A stretch of 64,000 nucleotides of DNA, taken from Longibaculum muris (GTDB lineage: Bacteria > Bacillota_I > Bacilli_A > Erysipelotrichales > Coprobacillaceae). The notes below the pieces were generated by a model that did no database searches, was not told the origin of the DNA, and saw nothing but the letters and a program-made list of their open reading frames with translations. Position 1 is the first letter of the stretch. Every line of letters starts with the position of its first letter. The stretch spans positions 307,671 through 371,670 of the forward strand of contig NZ_SMCQ01000001.1 in assembly GCF_004343035.1 (NCBI RefSeq). The letters are read 5' to 3'. The translations under genes were made by a program, and so were the position numbers. Positions 40,355 to 48,581 of this stretch are shown here, in pieces.

Positions 40355-41976
40355 TTGCCTTGGAGGTGATTATTATTCGAAAACTAAAGAAATATGTACC
40401 GACAAAGTTTATGGCAGATACTTCTTACTACAGTAAAGACATGGCAGATTTTGCCGTCAGTTTTATTGAGCAACTTTGTCATACAAAAGGAACATGGGCA
40501 GGAAAGAAATTTGAACTTATAGATTGGCAAGAACAAATTATAAGGGATTTATTTGGTGTCCTAAAACCAAATGGATATCGCCAGTTTAATACAGCATATA
40601 TTGAGATTCCTAAGAAACAAGGAAAATCAGAACTTGCAGCTGCCGTGGCACTGCTTCTTCTCTGTGGTGATGGAGAGGAACGTGCGGAAGTATACGGATG
40701 TGCAGCAGACAGAAATCAGGCAAAAATTGTATTTGATGTAGCAGTTGATATGGTGAAATTTTCTCCCGCACTGATGAAGAGAGTAAAAATTCTCGAATCA
40801 CAGAAGAAGATTATATATAAGCCAACCAACAGTTCTTATCAAGTGCTTTCTGCAGATGTAGCAAACAAGCACGGCTTTAATACTCATGGGGTTATCTTTG
40901 ATGAACTTCATACTCAGCCGAATCGAAAACTATATGATGTAATGACTCAAGGAAGTGGTGATGCAAGAATGCAGCCACTTTATTTTCTTATTACAACAGC
41001 CGGAAATGATACCAATTCTATCTGTTATGAGATACATCAAAAAGCACTTGATATCGCAGCAGGAAGAAAAATAGACCCTACATTTTATTCGGTAATTTAT
41101 GGTGCTGACGAATCCGAGGATTGGACAGATCCCAAAGTATGGGAGAAAGCAAATCCATCACTTGGTATTACAGTAGCAATGGAAAAAGTAAAGGCAGCTT
41201 GTGACAGTGCAAAACAGAATCCAGGAGAAGAGAATTCTTTCAGGCAGTTAAGACTTAATCAATGGGTAAAACAGTCGATTCGCTGGATGCCAATGGAAAA
41301 ATGGGATATGTGCAAGGAAGAAATCAGAGATGATGATTTACTTGGGCGTGTTTGTTATGGTGGACTCGACTTATCATCGACAACAGATATTACTGCTTTT
41401 GTTTTAGTTTTCCCTCCAACTGACGAAGATGATAAATATATCGTTCTTCCATATTTTTGGGTTCCGGAAGATACCCTAGAACTCCGTGTTAGAAAAGACC
41501 ATGTTCCTTATGATTTATGGGAGAAAAAAGGTTATCTGCAAACAACGGAAGGAAATGTTGTACATTATGGCTTCATTGAAAAGTTTATTGAAGAGCTAGG
41601 AGATAAATACAACATTCGTGAGATTGCATTCGATAGATGGGGTGCTGTTCAGATGGTTCAAAACCTAGAAGGTATGGGATTTACTGTTGTTCCATTCGGA
41701 CAAGGGTTTAAAGATATGTCCCCACCTACTAAAGAATTAATGAAACTAGTCCTTGAGAGAAAAGTTGCTCATGATGGTCATCCTGTTCTTCGATGGAATA
41801 TGGATAACATTTATATTCGAACAGATCCGGCAGGGAACATTAAAGCCGATAAAGAAAAATCCACAGAGAAAATTGATGGTGCAATTGCAACCATTATGGC
41901 ACTTGATAGAGCCATTCGCTGTGGAAATGAAATATCTGAATCAGTTTATGATACAAGAGGGTTACTTGTGTTTTAA
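40342..41976 (+). CDS. terL: Terminase large subunit, HK97/P2-type
   Basis: The protein of up to 544 aa packages DNA. The ATPase Walker A-like IPKKQGKSELAAAVALL lies near residue 88 of the longest form, Walker B GVIFDELHTQ near 183, and nuclease acidic residues start at YGGLDLSSTTD (about 340). The start is odd: GTG 40342 lies inside a hairpin, GTG 40366 overlaps the GGAGG site (40362-40366), and the codons with correct spacing are three ATT codons (40369-40377). True initiation may be at AUU. Family homology appears to begin at RKLKKYVPTKF. Confidence 0.92.
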   Translation: MAFYFALEVIIIRKLKKYVPTKFMADTSYYSKDMADFAVSFIEQLCHTKGTWAGKKFELIDWQEQIIRDLFGVLKPNGYRQFNTAYIEIPKKQGKSELAAAVALLLLCGDGEERAEVYGCAADRNQAKIVFDVAVDMVKFSPALMKRVKILESQKKIIYKPTNSSYQVLSADVANKHGFNTHGVIFDELHTQPNRKLYDVMTQGSGDARMQPLYFLITTAGNDTNSICYEIHQKALDIAAGRKIDPTFYSVIYGADESEDWTDPKVWEKANPSLGITVAMEKVKAACDSAKQNPGEENSFRQLRLNQWVKQSIRWMPMEKWDMCKEEIRDDDLLGRVCYGGLDLSSTTDITAFVLVFPPTDEDDKYIVLPYFWVPEDTLELRVRKDHVPYDLWEKKGYLQTTEGNVVHYGFIEKFIEELGDKYNIREIAFDRWGAVQMVQNLEGMGFTVVPFGQGFKDMSPPTKELMKLVLERKVAHDGHPVLRWNMDNIYIRTDPAGNIKADKEKSTEKIDGAIATIMALDRAIRCGNEISESVYDTRGLLVF

Positions 41977-42008
41977 CTACAAGTTTCTAATTTTTATGGA
42001 GGAATTAT

Positions 42009-43352
42009 ATGAATATATTTTCTGGATTATTTAAAACTAGAGATGCACCTAAGAACAGAACTAGTGGTAGTGCATACTCGTTTTTTATGGGAGCGAGTAC
42101 CGCTGGGAAAAATGTAAATGAAAGAAGTGCTATGCAGATGACTGCAGTTTATGCGTGTGTAAGGATTCTTTCAGAGGCAATCGCGGGACTACCTCTTCAT
42201 CTTTATAGATATAACGATGGTGGAGGAAAGGAGAAAGCAATCAACCATAATTTATATAAAATTATTCATGATGAACCAAACCCGGAAATGACAAGCTTTG
42301 TGTTTCGAGAAACACTCATGACACACTTGCTTTTGTGGGGCAATGCTTATGCTCAAATTATCAGAAATGGTAAGGGTGAGATTATTGCACTCTACCCCTT
42401 AATGCCAAATCGAATGAAAGTCGATAGAGATGAACATGGCGCTTTATATTATGAGTATATGGTAAGTCAAGATGATGCGCCAACAAATAAAGGTTCATCA
42501 GTTAAGCTATCACCTGATGAAGTAATGCATATTCCAGGACTTGGATTTGATGGATTAGTAGGTTATTCTCCGATTGCAATGGCTAAAAATGCGATTGGTC
42601 TTGCCATTGCTGCAGAAGAGTATGGATCTAAGTTCTATGCAAATGGTGCAGCACCCTCCGGTGTTCTTGAACATCCGGGGACTTTAAAAGACCCATCGAA
42701 AGTAAGAGATAGTTGGTCGCAGACTTTTGGAGGAAGTTCAAACTCCCATAAGGTTGCTGTGCTTGAAGAAGGAATGAAGTATACACCGATTTCTATTTCT
42801 CCAAATGAGGCACAGTTTTTAGAAACAAGAAAATTTCAAATAGATGAGATTGCTCGAATTTTCAGAGTCCCGCCTCATATGGTCGGTGACCTTGAAAAGT
42901 CGAGCTTTTCTAATATTGAGCAACAATCTCTTGAGTTTGTTAAATACACGCTTGACCCTTGGGTTTCAAGATGGGAACAAAATATGTGTCGTTCTTTACT
43001 AAACAACAACGAGAAGAAAGAATACTTTATAAAGTTTAATGTAGATGGATTACTTCGCGGTGATTATCAAAGCCGTATGAATGGATATGCCACAGCAAGA
43101 CAGAATGGATGGATGTCAGCAAATGATATAAGAGAACTAGAAAATCTCGATAGAATCCCAGCAAAACTTGGCGGTGATTTGTATCTCATTAATGGCAACA
43201 TGACGAAGCTTCAAGATGCCGGCATATTTGCAAATAATCCTAAAACATTAAATGAAGAGGAGGAAGAAAATGAAGAACAAGAAATTTTGGAACTTCAAGA
43301 ATCGAAAGATTCAAAACCAAGAAAACGAAGAAGTAACAGAGAGAATTCTTGA
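42009..43352 (+). CDS. Portal protein, HK97 family
   Basis: The 447-aa protein has the HK97 portal pattern: VNERSAMQMTAVYACVRILS, AGLPLHLYRY, LLLWGNAYAQIIRNGKG and FRVPPHMVGDLEKSSFSNIE. It forms the dodecameric ring through which DNA enters. The C-terminal tail is acidic. The protease gene begins inside its last 83 bp. GGAGG precedes the ATG. Confidence 0.93.
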   Translation: MNIFSGLFKTRDAPKNRTSGSAYSFFMGASTAGKNVNERSAMQMTAVYACVRILSEAIAGLPLHLYRYNDGGGKEKAINHNLYKIIHDEPNPEMTSFVFRETLMTHLLLWGNAYAQIIRNGKGEIIALYPLMPNRMKVDRDEHGALYYEYMVSQDDAPTNKGSSVKLSPDEVMHIPGLGFDGLVGYSPIAMAKNAIGLAIAAEEYGSKFYANGAAPSGVLEHPGTLKDPSKVRDSWSQTFGGSSNSHKVAVLEEGMKYTPISISPNEAQFLETRKFQIDEIARIFRVPPHMVGDLEKSSFSNIEQQSLEFVKYTLDPWVSRWEQNMCRSLLNNNEKKEYFIKFNVDGLLRGDYQSRMNGYATARQNGWMSANDIRELENLDRIPAKLGGDLYLINGNMTKLQDAGIFANNPKTLNEEEEENEEQEILELQESKDSKPRKRRSNRENS

Positions 43353-44061
43353 ACTTTACGGCACGATAGCTGAAGAGTCATGGTTCGATGATGATGTTAC
43401 TCCCAAACTTTTCAAGGAAGAGTTAAATTCCGGAAGTGGAGATATCACCGTTTGGATTAATTCACCTGGTGGAGATTGTGTAGCCGCTGCTCAAATCTAC
43501 AATATGCTTACTGATTATAAAGGAAATGTAACAGTAAAAATTGATGGTATTGCAGCTAGTGCAGCGTCAGTCGTTGCGATGGCAGGGAATAAAGTGCTTA
43601 TGTCACCAGTATCCATGATGATGATTCACAATCCTGCTACATTTGCATTTGGTGATCACGCTGAAATGCAAAAAGCGATGGCAATGTTAGATGAAGTTAA
43701 AGAATCAATTATCAATGCCTATGTTATTAAAACGGGTTTATCTAGGTCAAAGTTAAGTCATTTGATGGATGCAGAAACTTGGATGAATGCAAACATGGCC
43801 ATTGAACTTGGATTTGCTGATGACATGATTACAAAAACTGAACAAGAAAAAGAAAGCATTGAAGGTCTAAACAATATGACAGATTCAATGCTTTTTTCAC
43901 GCACTGCTATCAGTAATACACTCCAAAACAAATTAGAAAAACACTATGGGGTGTCAAAAGAAGATGTAACAAAACAAGCAGAAATCAAAGTTCTTGAAGT
44001 AAAAGGAACTTCTGCTAGTGAACTCAAAGAACGTTTAAATTTCATGAAACGATTTATTTAA
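43270..44061 (+). CDS. ClpP-like prohead protease
   Basis: The 263-aa protein has the ClpP fold of phage head maturation proteases: WINSPGGDCVAAAQIY, the catalytic serine in GIAASAASVVAMAG (about 98) and the histidine in MMMIHNPATFAF (about 118). A helical C-terminal extension may act as a scaffold. ATG 43270 follows GAGGAGGAAG, overlapping the portal gene. It trims the capsid protein N-terminus. Confidence 0.92.
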   Translation: MKNKKFWNFKNRKIQNQENEEVTERILELYGTIAEESWFDDDVTPKLFKEELNSGSGDITVWINSPGGDCVAAAQIYNMLTDYKGNVTVKIDGIAASAASVVAMAGNKVLMSPVSMMMIHNPATFAFGDHAEMQKAMAMLDEVKESIINAYVIKTGLSRSKLSHLMDAETWMNANMAIELGFADDMITKTEQEKESIEGLNNMTDSMLFSRTAISNTLQNKLEKHYGVSKEDVTKQAEIKVLEVKGTSASELKERLNFMKRFI

Positions 44062-44075
44062 GGAGGAAAAAAATC

Positions 44076-45248
44076 ATGACTATTAAAGAACTTATTGAGA
44101 AAAGAGCAAAGGTATGGGAAACAGCAAAGAACTTTGTTGAAACCCATGAAAAAGAAGGTGTTTTATCTGAAGAAGATACAATGACCTATAACAAAATGGA
44201 AAAAGAAATTGAAGATTTGACGATGTCTATCGAACGTCAGCAACGTGCATTAGATAGAGAGCATGAACTTAGTAAACCTATGAATTCTCCAATTACAGGA
44301 AAACCTTATGTGCCTGAAATGGACGATAAGAAAATGACAGGTGTGAAGTCAAAAGAATATAAAAATGCAATGCTTTCTGCTATGCGTTCTAACTTCCGTA
44401 ATGTAAGCAATATCTTGCAAGAAGGTGTAGATGGCGATGGCGGTTATTTAGTACCTGAAGAGTACGATAAGCGTTTGATTGATGTGCTTGAAGGAGAAAA
44501 CATCATGCGTGGTCTTGCTACAACCATCACTACTTCTGGTTTGCATAAGATTAATATTGCAGCTACAAAACCAGCGGCTGCATGGATTGAGGAAGGCGGG
44601 GCACTTACTTTTGGGGATGCGACTTTCGACCAGATTTATCTTGATGCGTATAAGCTTCATGTTGCAATTAAAGTAACTGAGGAGCTACTTTATGATAATG
44701 CATTCGGTCTTGAAAATTATATTATCACGCAGTTTGGTAAGGCGCTTGCAAATGCCGAGGAAGATGCATTCTTAAACGGCGATGGTACAGGAAAGCCTAC
44801 AGGTATTTTCGCAGAAACCGGCGGTGGTCAAGTTGTTAGTACATTAACTGCAGCAATTAAGTCAGATGATTTGATTGATTTGGTATATGGACTTAAGAGA
44901 CCTTATCGTAAAAATGCGTCTTTCATCATGAACGATGCTACTCTTGCTTCACTTAGAAAGTTAAAGGATAACAACGGGGCATATATTTGGCAGCCATCAT
45001 ATAAAGAAGGAGAACCAGACAGGGTGCTTGGTTATGCAGTTCATACTTCTTCTTTTGCACCTGAAAATGCGATTGCTTTTGGTGATTACAGTTACTACAA
45101 CATCGGTGATCGTGGTTCTCGCTCATTCGCAGAACTTAGAGAGTTGTTCGCTGGTAACGGTATGATTGGTTATGTAGCAAAAGAAAGAGTCGATGGAAAG
45201 CTTGTACTTCCAGAAGCAGTTAAGATTTTGAAGTTGAAATCTGAATAA
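44076..45248 (+). CDS. Major capsid protein, HK97 family
   Basis: The 390-aa protein has an N-terminal coiled delta/scaffold region (about 1-75) removed during maturation. The HK97 capsid fold follows: GGYLVPEEYDKRLIDVLEGE, AAWIEEGGALTFGDATFDQI, LEEL-type helices and FAGNGMIGYVAKERVDGKLV at the end. AAGGAGG precedes the ATG. Confidence 0.94.
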   Translation: MTIKELIEKRAKVWETAKNFVETHEKEGVLSEEDTMTYNKMEKEIEDLTMSIERQQRALDREHELSKPMNSPITGKPYVPEMDDKKMTGVKSKEYKNAMLSAMRSNFRNVSNILQEGVDGDGGYLVPEEYDKRLIDVLEGENIMRGLATTITTSGLHKINIAATKPAAAWIEEGGALTFGDATFDQIYLDAYKLHVAIKVTEELLYDNAFGLENYIITQFGKALANAEEDAFLNGDGTGKPTGIFAETGGGQVVSTLTAAIKSDDLIDLVYGLKRPYRKNASFIMNDATLASLRKLKDNNGAYIWQPSYKEGEPDRVLGYAVHTSSFAPENAIAFGDYSYYNIGDRGSRSFAELRELFAGNGMIGYVAKERVDGKLVLPEAVKILKLKSE

Positions 45249-45255
45249 TAATTTA

Positions 45256-45285
45256 AGGCAGTGTTGTTATGTGATGGCACTGCCT
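45256..45285 (+). repeat. Hairpin after the capsid gene
   Basis: AGGCAGTG (45256-45263) pairs perfectly with CACTGCCT (45278-45285). No long U-tract follows. It may be an mRNA-processing or partial termination point between capsid and connector genes. Confidence 0.6.
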
Positions 45286-45311
45286 ACATTTATTGAAATG
45301 AGGTGATGATA

Positions 45312-45584
45312 GTGATAGTTGATTTAGAAGAAATGAAAGGTTATCTAAGAGTTGATTTTAATGATGATGACTTATTAATCGAAGAATTTATTACTACAGG
45401 AGAAAACCTCTGTGCGGATATAGCAAGATTATCTGTAGATAAACTGTCTGATATTCCATCTTCTAAGATTGCGGTGATGTATGCAGTTGCTTACTTGTAT
45501 GAACATAGAGAATATGCTGACCATCATGCACTAACATTGTCACTTCGAAGCCTGCTTGAAGGAATACGAAGGAGTGAGTTTTGA
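45312..45584 (+). CDS. Head-tail connector protein, gp6-like
   Basis: The 90-aa helical protein (MKGYLRVDFNDDDLLIEEFI, then IAVMYAVAYLYEHREYADHH) matches the HK97 gp6-like connector family that attaches below the portal. GTG 45312 has GAGGTGAT at ideal distance; earlier in-frame GTG/ATG codons at 45303-45308 overlap that site. Confidence 0.85.
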   Translation: MIVDLEEMKGYLRVDFNDDDLLIEEFITTGENLCADIARLSVDKLSDIPSSKIAVMYAVAYLYEHREYADHHALTLSLRSLLEGIRRSEF

Positions 45585-45925
45585 TGGATATTGCATTACT
45601 TAATGTTCGTATCACTTTTCAGAAAAATGAAGTAGTAGTTGATGATATCGGCAATCACAGAAATGCTTGGACTGATATTTATTCTTGCTATGCAACTGTT
45701 AATGGCGAGGGTGGTTCTGAGAAGTTTTCTGCAGGAGTTCTTGTAGAAGATTCTGATATTTCTTTCACCACTCGATACTGTAACATCCTATCAAACATGG
45801 AAACTACTAAAAATAGAATCATTTTTGATAATGAGGCATACAACATCATATCCATTGACCACATGAACTTTAAAAAGAAATCTCTGAAATTTAAATGCAA
45901 GAAAGTGAGAAATGATGGCGACTAA
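45584..45925 (+). CDS. Head closure / head-tail adaptor protein
   Basis: The 113-aa beta-rich protein (MDIALLNVRITFQKNEVVVD, WTDIYSCYATVNGEGGSE, DISFTTRYC) is of the SPP1 gp16-like adaptor family that closes the head after packaging. The start codon overlaps the previous stop (TGATG), so translation is coupled. Confidence 0.8.
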   Translation: MDIALLNVRITFQKNEVVVDDIGNHRNAWTDIYSCYATVNGEGGSEKFSAGVLVEDSDISFTTRYCNILSNMETTKNRIIFDNEAYNIISIDHMNFKKKSLKFKCKKVRNDGD

Positions 45926-46292
45926 GATTGATAACCTAGCCAAAGAAATTATGGATGGCTTAAAAGAATATGCAGATTTAGCAACTGATGATGTAAAGAA
46001 AGCAGTCAGAAAAGCTGGTAACTCAGTAAGAAAAGATATCTCTGAATCAGCTCCTAAGGATACTGGTAAGTATGCAAAGTCATGGACTGTTAAGAAAACT
46101 AAAGAAACATCAAACTCTCTAGAAGTAACAGTTCATTCAAAGAATAGGTATCAGCTTGCACATCTTTTGGAGCATGGGCATGCTAAACGAGGTGGTGGAA
46201 GAGTGTCTGCAAGACCACATATTGCGAAAGCAGAGGAGTCAGCAATTGAGGTTTTTGAAAAAGAAATAGATAAAGCACTCGGAGGTAGATGA
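45912..46292 (+). CDS. Tail completion protein, HK97 gp10-like
   Basis: The 126-aa protein has the HK97 gp10 pattern: RKAGNSVRKDISESAPKDTG, YAKSWTVKKTKE, LAHLLEHGHAKRGGGRVSAR and RPHI. It joins tail and head. ATG 45912 or 45915 can serve. It overlaps the preceding gene by 14 bp. Confidence 0.88.
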   Translation: MMATKIDNLAKEIMDGLKEYADLATDDVKKAVRKAGNSVRKDISESAPKDTGKYAKSWTVKKTKETSNSLEVTVHSKNRYQLAHLLEHGHAKRGGGRVSARPHIAKAEESAIEVFEKEIDKALGGR

Positions 46293-46609
46293 TGGAAGAA
46301 GTTATAAAAATCTTAAAAGAGATAGACATTCCTTTTGCTTATGATCACTTTGCAGAGGGAGAAAGTCCATCTCCACCTTTTATATGCTATTTAACACTGG
46401 GTACAGATAACTTTGCTGCTGACGGAATAGCATATTTAAAAGTAAATGAAATCAATATTGAACTTTATACCGATTTTAAGGACTTGTCGGTAGAAAGGAA
46501 AGTGGAATCTGTGCTTGATAGGTTTGGTATTTACTACGAGAAACTTGAAACATGGATTGATAGTGAAAAGTTATTTGAAGTCCTATATTCATTTGAAATG
46601 GAGGCTTAA
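46292..46609 (+). CDS. Tail terminator-like protein
   Basis: The 105-aa protein (ILKEIDIPFAYDHFAEGESP, ICYLTLGTDNFAADGIAYLK, NIELYTDF) sits where siphoviruses encode the tail terminator and has the matching short alpha/beta form. CGGAGG lies six bases before ATG 46292. Assigned from order and sequence character. Confidence 0.75.
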   Translation: MEEVIKILKEIDIPFAYDHFAEGESPSPPFICYLTLGTDNFAADGIAYLKVNEINIELYTDFKDLSVERKVESVLDRFGIYYEKLETWIDSEKLFEVLYSFEMEA

Positions 46610-46614
46610 AATTT

Positions 46615-47229
46615 ATGGGTAATAAAATTAAATATAACCTTAAAAATGTCCACGCTGCAAAACTTACAAAAGCAGAGGATGGAACATATACTTATGAAAC
46701 ACCAAAAGCAATTCCGGGTGCTGTTAGTATCAGTTTAGATGCTGAAGGGGATACTTCTCCGTTTTATGCAGATGGAATTGTTTATTTTAGAAGTGTATCA
46801 AACAATGGATACAGTGGTGATCTTGAAATGGCACTTATTCCTGAATGGTTTAGAACTGAGATTTTAAAAGAGGAACTTGATAAGAATGGTGTACTAGTTG
46901 AAAATGCTACAGTAGCGGAAATGGAAAAATTCGCACTGCTATTTGAGTTTGATGGAGATGTTAGATGTATTCGTCATGTCTTATATAACTGCACTGCATC
47001 TCGTCCATCTATTGAATCTGAAACAAAGGAAGATACGATTGAGCCGGGAACGGAAACACTATCACTTACGGCAGATCCAAGAGAAGATGGCCTTGTTAAG
47101 AGTAGAACAGGTGATTCTACAAGCGAATCTACTTACGCTGAGTGGTATAAATCAGTATATATTCCTCAAGCTCAAGAAGTCGTTCAAGCGTTAAGTAGGA
47201 AAGTAGCAGGAGGTGTTAAGGGTGCTTAA
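46615..47229 (+). CDS. Major tail protein
   Basis: The 204-aa protein (NKIKYNLKNVHAAKLTKAED, AIPGAVSISLDAEGDTSPFY, SNNGYSGDLEMALIPEWF) resembles phi13-type major tail proteins, which stack to form the tube. It is beta-rich with a 50-residue C-terminal extension. GGAGGCTTAAA precedes the ATG; it overlaps the chaperone gene by 8 bp. Confidence 0.87.
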   Translation: MGNKIKYNLKNVHAAKLTKAEDGTYTYETPKAIPGAVSISLDAEGDTSPFYADGIVYFRSVSNNGYSGDLEMALIPEWFRTEILKEELDKNGVLVENATVAEMEKFALLFEFDGDVRCIRHVLYNCTASRPSIESETKEDTIEPGTETLSLTADPREDGLVKSRTGDSTSESTYAEWYKSVYIPQAQEVVQALSRKVAGGVKGA

Positions 47230-47596
47230 GAAAACAATTAATGTTGGTGGTAAGGAAGTAGTATTTCGCTCATCTGCTACAATTCCTCGTCTTTATCGTG
47301 CTAAGTTCAAACGTGATATTTTTAAGGATTTGGCAAAACTTGAAAAGTCATATGAGGGAGCACAGGCAGAGGGCGAAGAATTTGCGATTGATGATTTAGA
47401 GATTTTTGAAAATGTGGCTTACATCATGGCATATCATGCTGACCATACAATTCCTGCAGATATTGATGAATGGTTAGACCAGTTTGATATGTTCTCAATT
47501 TATGAGGTATTACCGGAGATTCTTGCTCTTTGGGGTACAAATCTTATAACAGATATTGACTCTAAAAAAAACTTAAAAAAAGTAGCAGGGAAATGA
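47222..47596 (+). CDS. Tail assembly chaperone (gpG-like)
   Basis: The 124-aa protein starts at GTG 47222 (AGGAGG about 9 bases upstream). It is an acidic helical protein (LYRAKFKRDIFKDLAKLEKS, AYIMAYHADHTIPADIDEWL, LPEILALWGTN) placed between the major tail and tape measure genes, like lambda gpG. Two slippery A-runs near its end would let ribosomes shift -1 into the next small frame to make a gpGT-like fusion. Confidence 0.85.
   Translation: MLKKTINVGGKEVVFRSSATIPRLYRAKFKRDIFKDLAKLEKSYEGAQAEGEEFAIDDLEIFENVAYIMAYHADHTIPADIDEWLDQFDMFSIYEVLPEILALWGTNLITDIDSKKNLKKVAGK
47566..47581 (+). promoter_or_regulatory. Candidate -1 ribosomal frameshift site
   Basis: A-AAA-AAC (47566-47572) in the correct phase, followed by a second A-AAA-AAA (47575-47581). 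After a -1 shift at either, the frame stays open through ATG 47593 to 47755. It is in the canonical place for tail-chaperone frameshifting. Confidence 0.75.
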
Positions 47597-47757
47597 CAAC
47601 CCCACTATTCCTCTTGCGAAGTTTAGAGATAGGCTTATCTATTCATGATTTAGATTATTTAACCATTGGCATGGTTATGGATATTTGGACAGAGAAAGCT
47701 AATGACTCTGTTAAGTATGAAAATTTAGCTACGCAAGAGGATTTTGATAAGTTTTAA
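47593..47757 (+). CDS. Tail assembly chaperone extension (gpT-like)
   Basis: The 54-codon frame (LRSLEIGLSIHDLDYLTIGM, then VMDIWTEKANDSVKYE) resembles the second part of tail-chaperone fusions in Bacillota siphophages. It may be made as a -1 frameshift product of the preceding gene or by coupled reinitiation at ATGA (47593-47596). A long form joined upstream would total about 183 aa. Confidence 0.75.
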   Translation: MTTPLFLLRSLEIGLSIHDLDYLTIGMVMDIWTEKANDSVKYENLATQEDFDKF

Positions 47758-47838
47758 TTACTAATGACTTTTCTGAAAATTTTAATTACAATTGTTGTTA
47801 TAAGAAATAAAGACAAACAAAATTTAGGAGGTTCATTA

Positions 47839-48477
47839 ATGTTGTTAACTTACCATGATATATATCAATTTAATTTAGATTTATTTGATACAGTAACCAC
47901 CAAATATGGGTACACTGATAAAGGTTGGAAAATATTTAAAGAGTATTATAAGGATCCTGATGGGTATGCGCTAGATTCTAGTGGATTTAAAGAAGTTGAT
48001 CATATAATTTGTACTGTGGATGCATTAATATCAAAAAACAGAATTTATGAACACGTAGGTTTTAATGATAATTTCATTGATGAATATATTATTAGCAGAC
48101 AAACGCCAATTATGTTTTTTCCAAAAGAAAAAGGTGGAATCAATACATCTAGGTATTCAACTTTTGGAGACAGAATAGACTATTTTCTTTTCGATTTAAA
48201 ACTGTATTGCAATGATGAAAAATGTAAAATGGAGTCAACCTATGAATTACCAAATACAAATTTATGGATTAATTCATTTAATAAGGATTTCAGTAAAATT
48301 ATAGATTGGCTTGATATTAAAGGGATATTTGTCACTGATAATTATGATGTGCTCGATTTAGAAAAGAATGATGGTTCTATAATTGAGGAACATAAGGATA
48401 ACTATTCTAAAAAATGGACAGATTCTTACTATCAAACAGTTAAAAAGAAAATAGAAGATTTCAACAAAAACAAATAA
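47839..48477 (+). CDS. Unknown moron-like gene inserted in the tail module
   Basis: The 212-aa acidic, aromatic-rich soluble protein (LTYHDIYQFNLDLFDTVTTK, IDYFLFDLKLYCNDEKCKME, TDNYDVLDLEKNDGSIIEEH) belongs to no tail family I recognise. It lies between the chaperone extension and tape measure genes, which are normally adjacent. It has its own AGGAGG, is more A+T-rich than its neighbours and is followed by a terminator-like hairpin. This is a moron pattern; defence, exclusion or toxin roles are possible. Confidence 0.6.
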   Translation: MLLTYHDIYQFNLDLFDTVTTKYGYTDKGWKIFKEYYKDPDGYALDSSGFKEVDHIICTVDALISKNRIYEHVGFNDNFIDEYIISRQTPIMFFPKEKGGINTSRYSTFGDRIDYFLFDLKLYCNDEKCKMESTYELPNTNLWINSFNKDFSKIIDWLDIKGIFVTDNYDVLDLEKNDGSIIEEHKDNYSKKWTDSYYQTVKKKIEDFNKNK

Positions 48478-48529
48478 AAATTAGATATATTTTTTAGCAT
48501 CAATTTGAAAAGGTTGGGGCTTTTTCTAT

Positions 48530-48553
48530 GCTCGGTTATACCGGGCTTTTTTT
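48530..48553 (+). terminator. Hairpin and U-tract before the tape measure gene
   Basis: GCTCGG-TTATA-CCGGGC (48530-48546) is a 6-bp stem followed by seven T; AAGGAGG of the tape measure gene follows 13 bp later. Confidence 0.75.
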
Positions 48554-48581
48554 ATGCAATTTTTTAAGGAGGTATCAGCCA

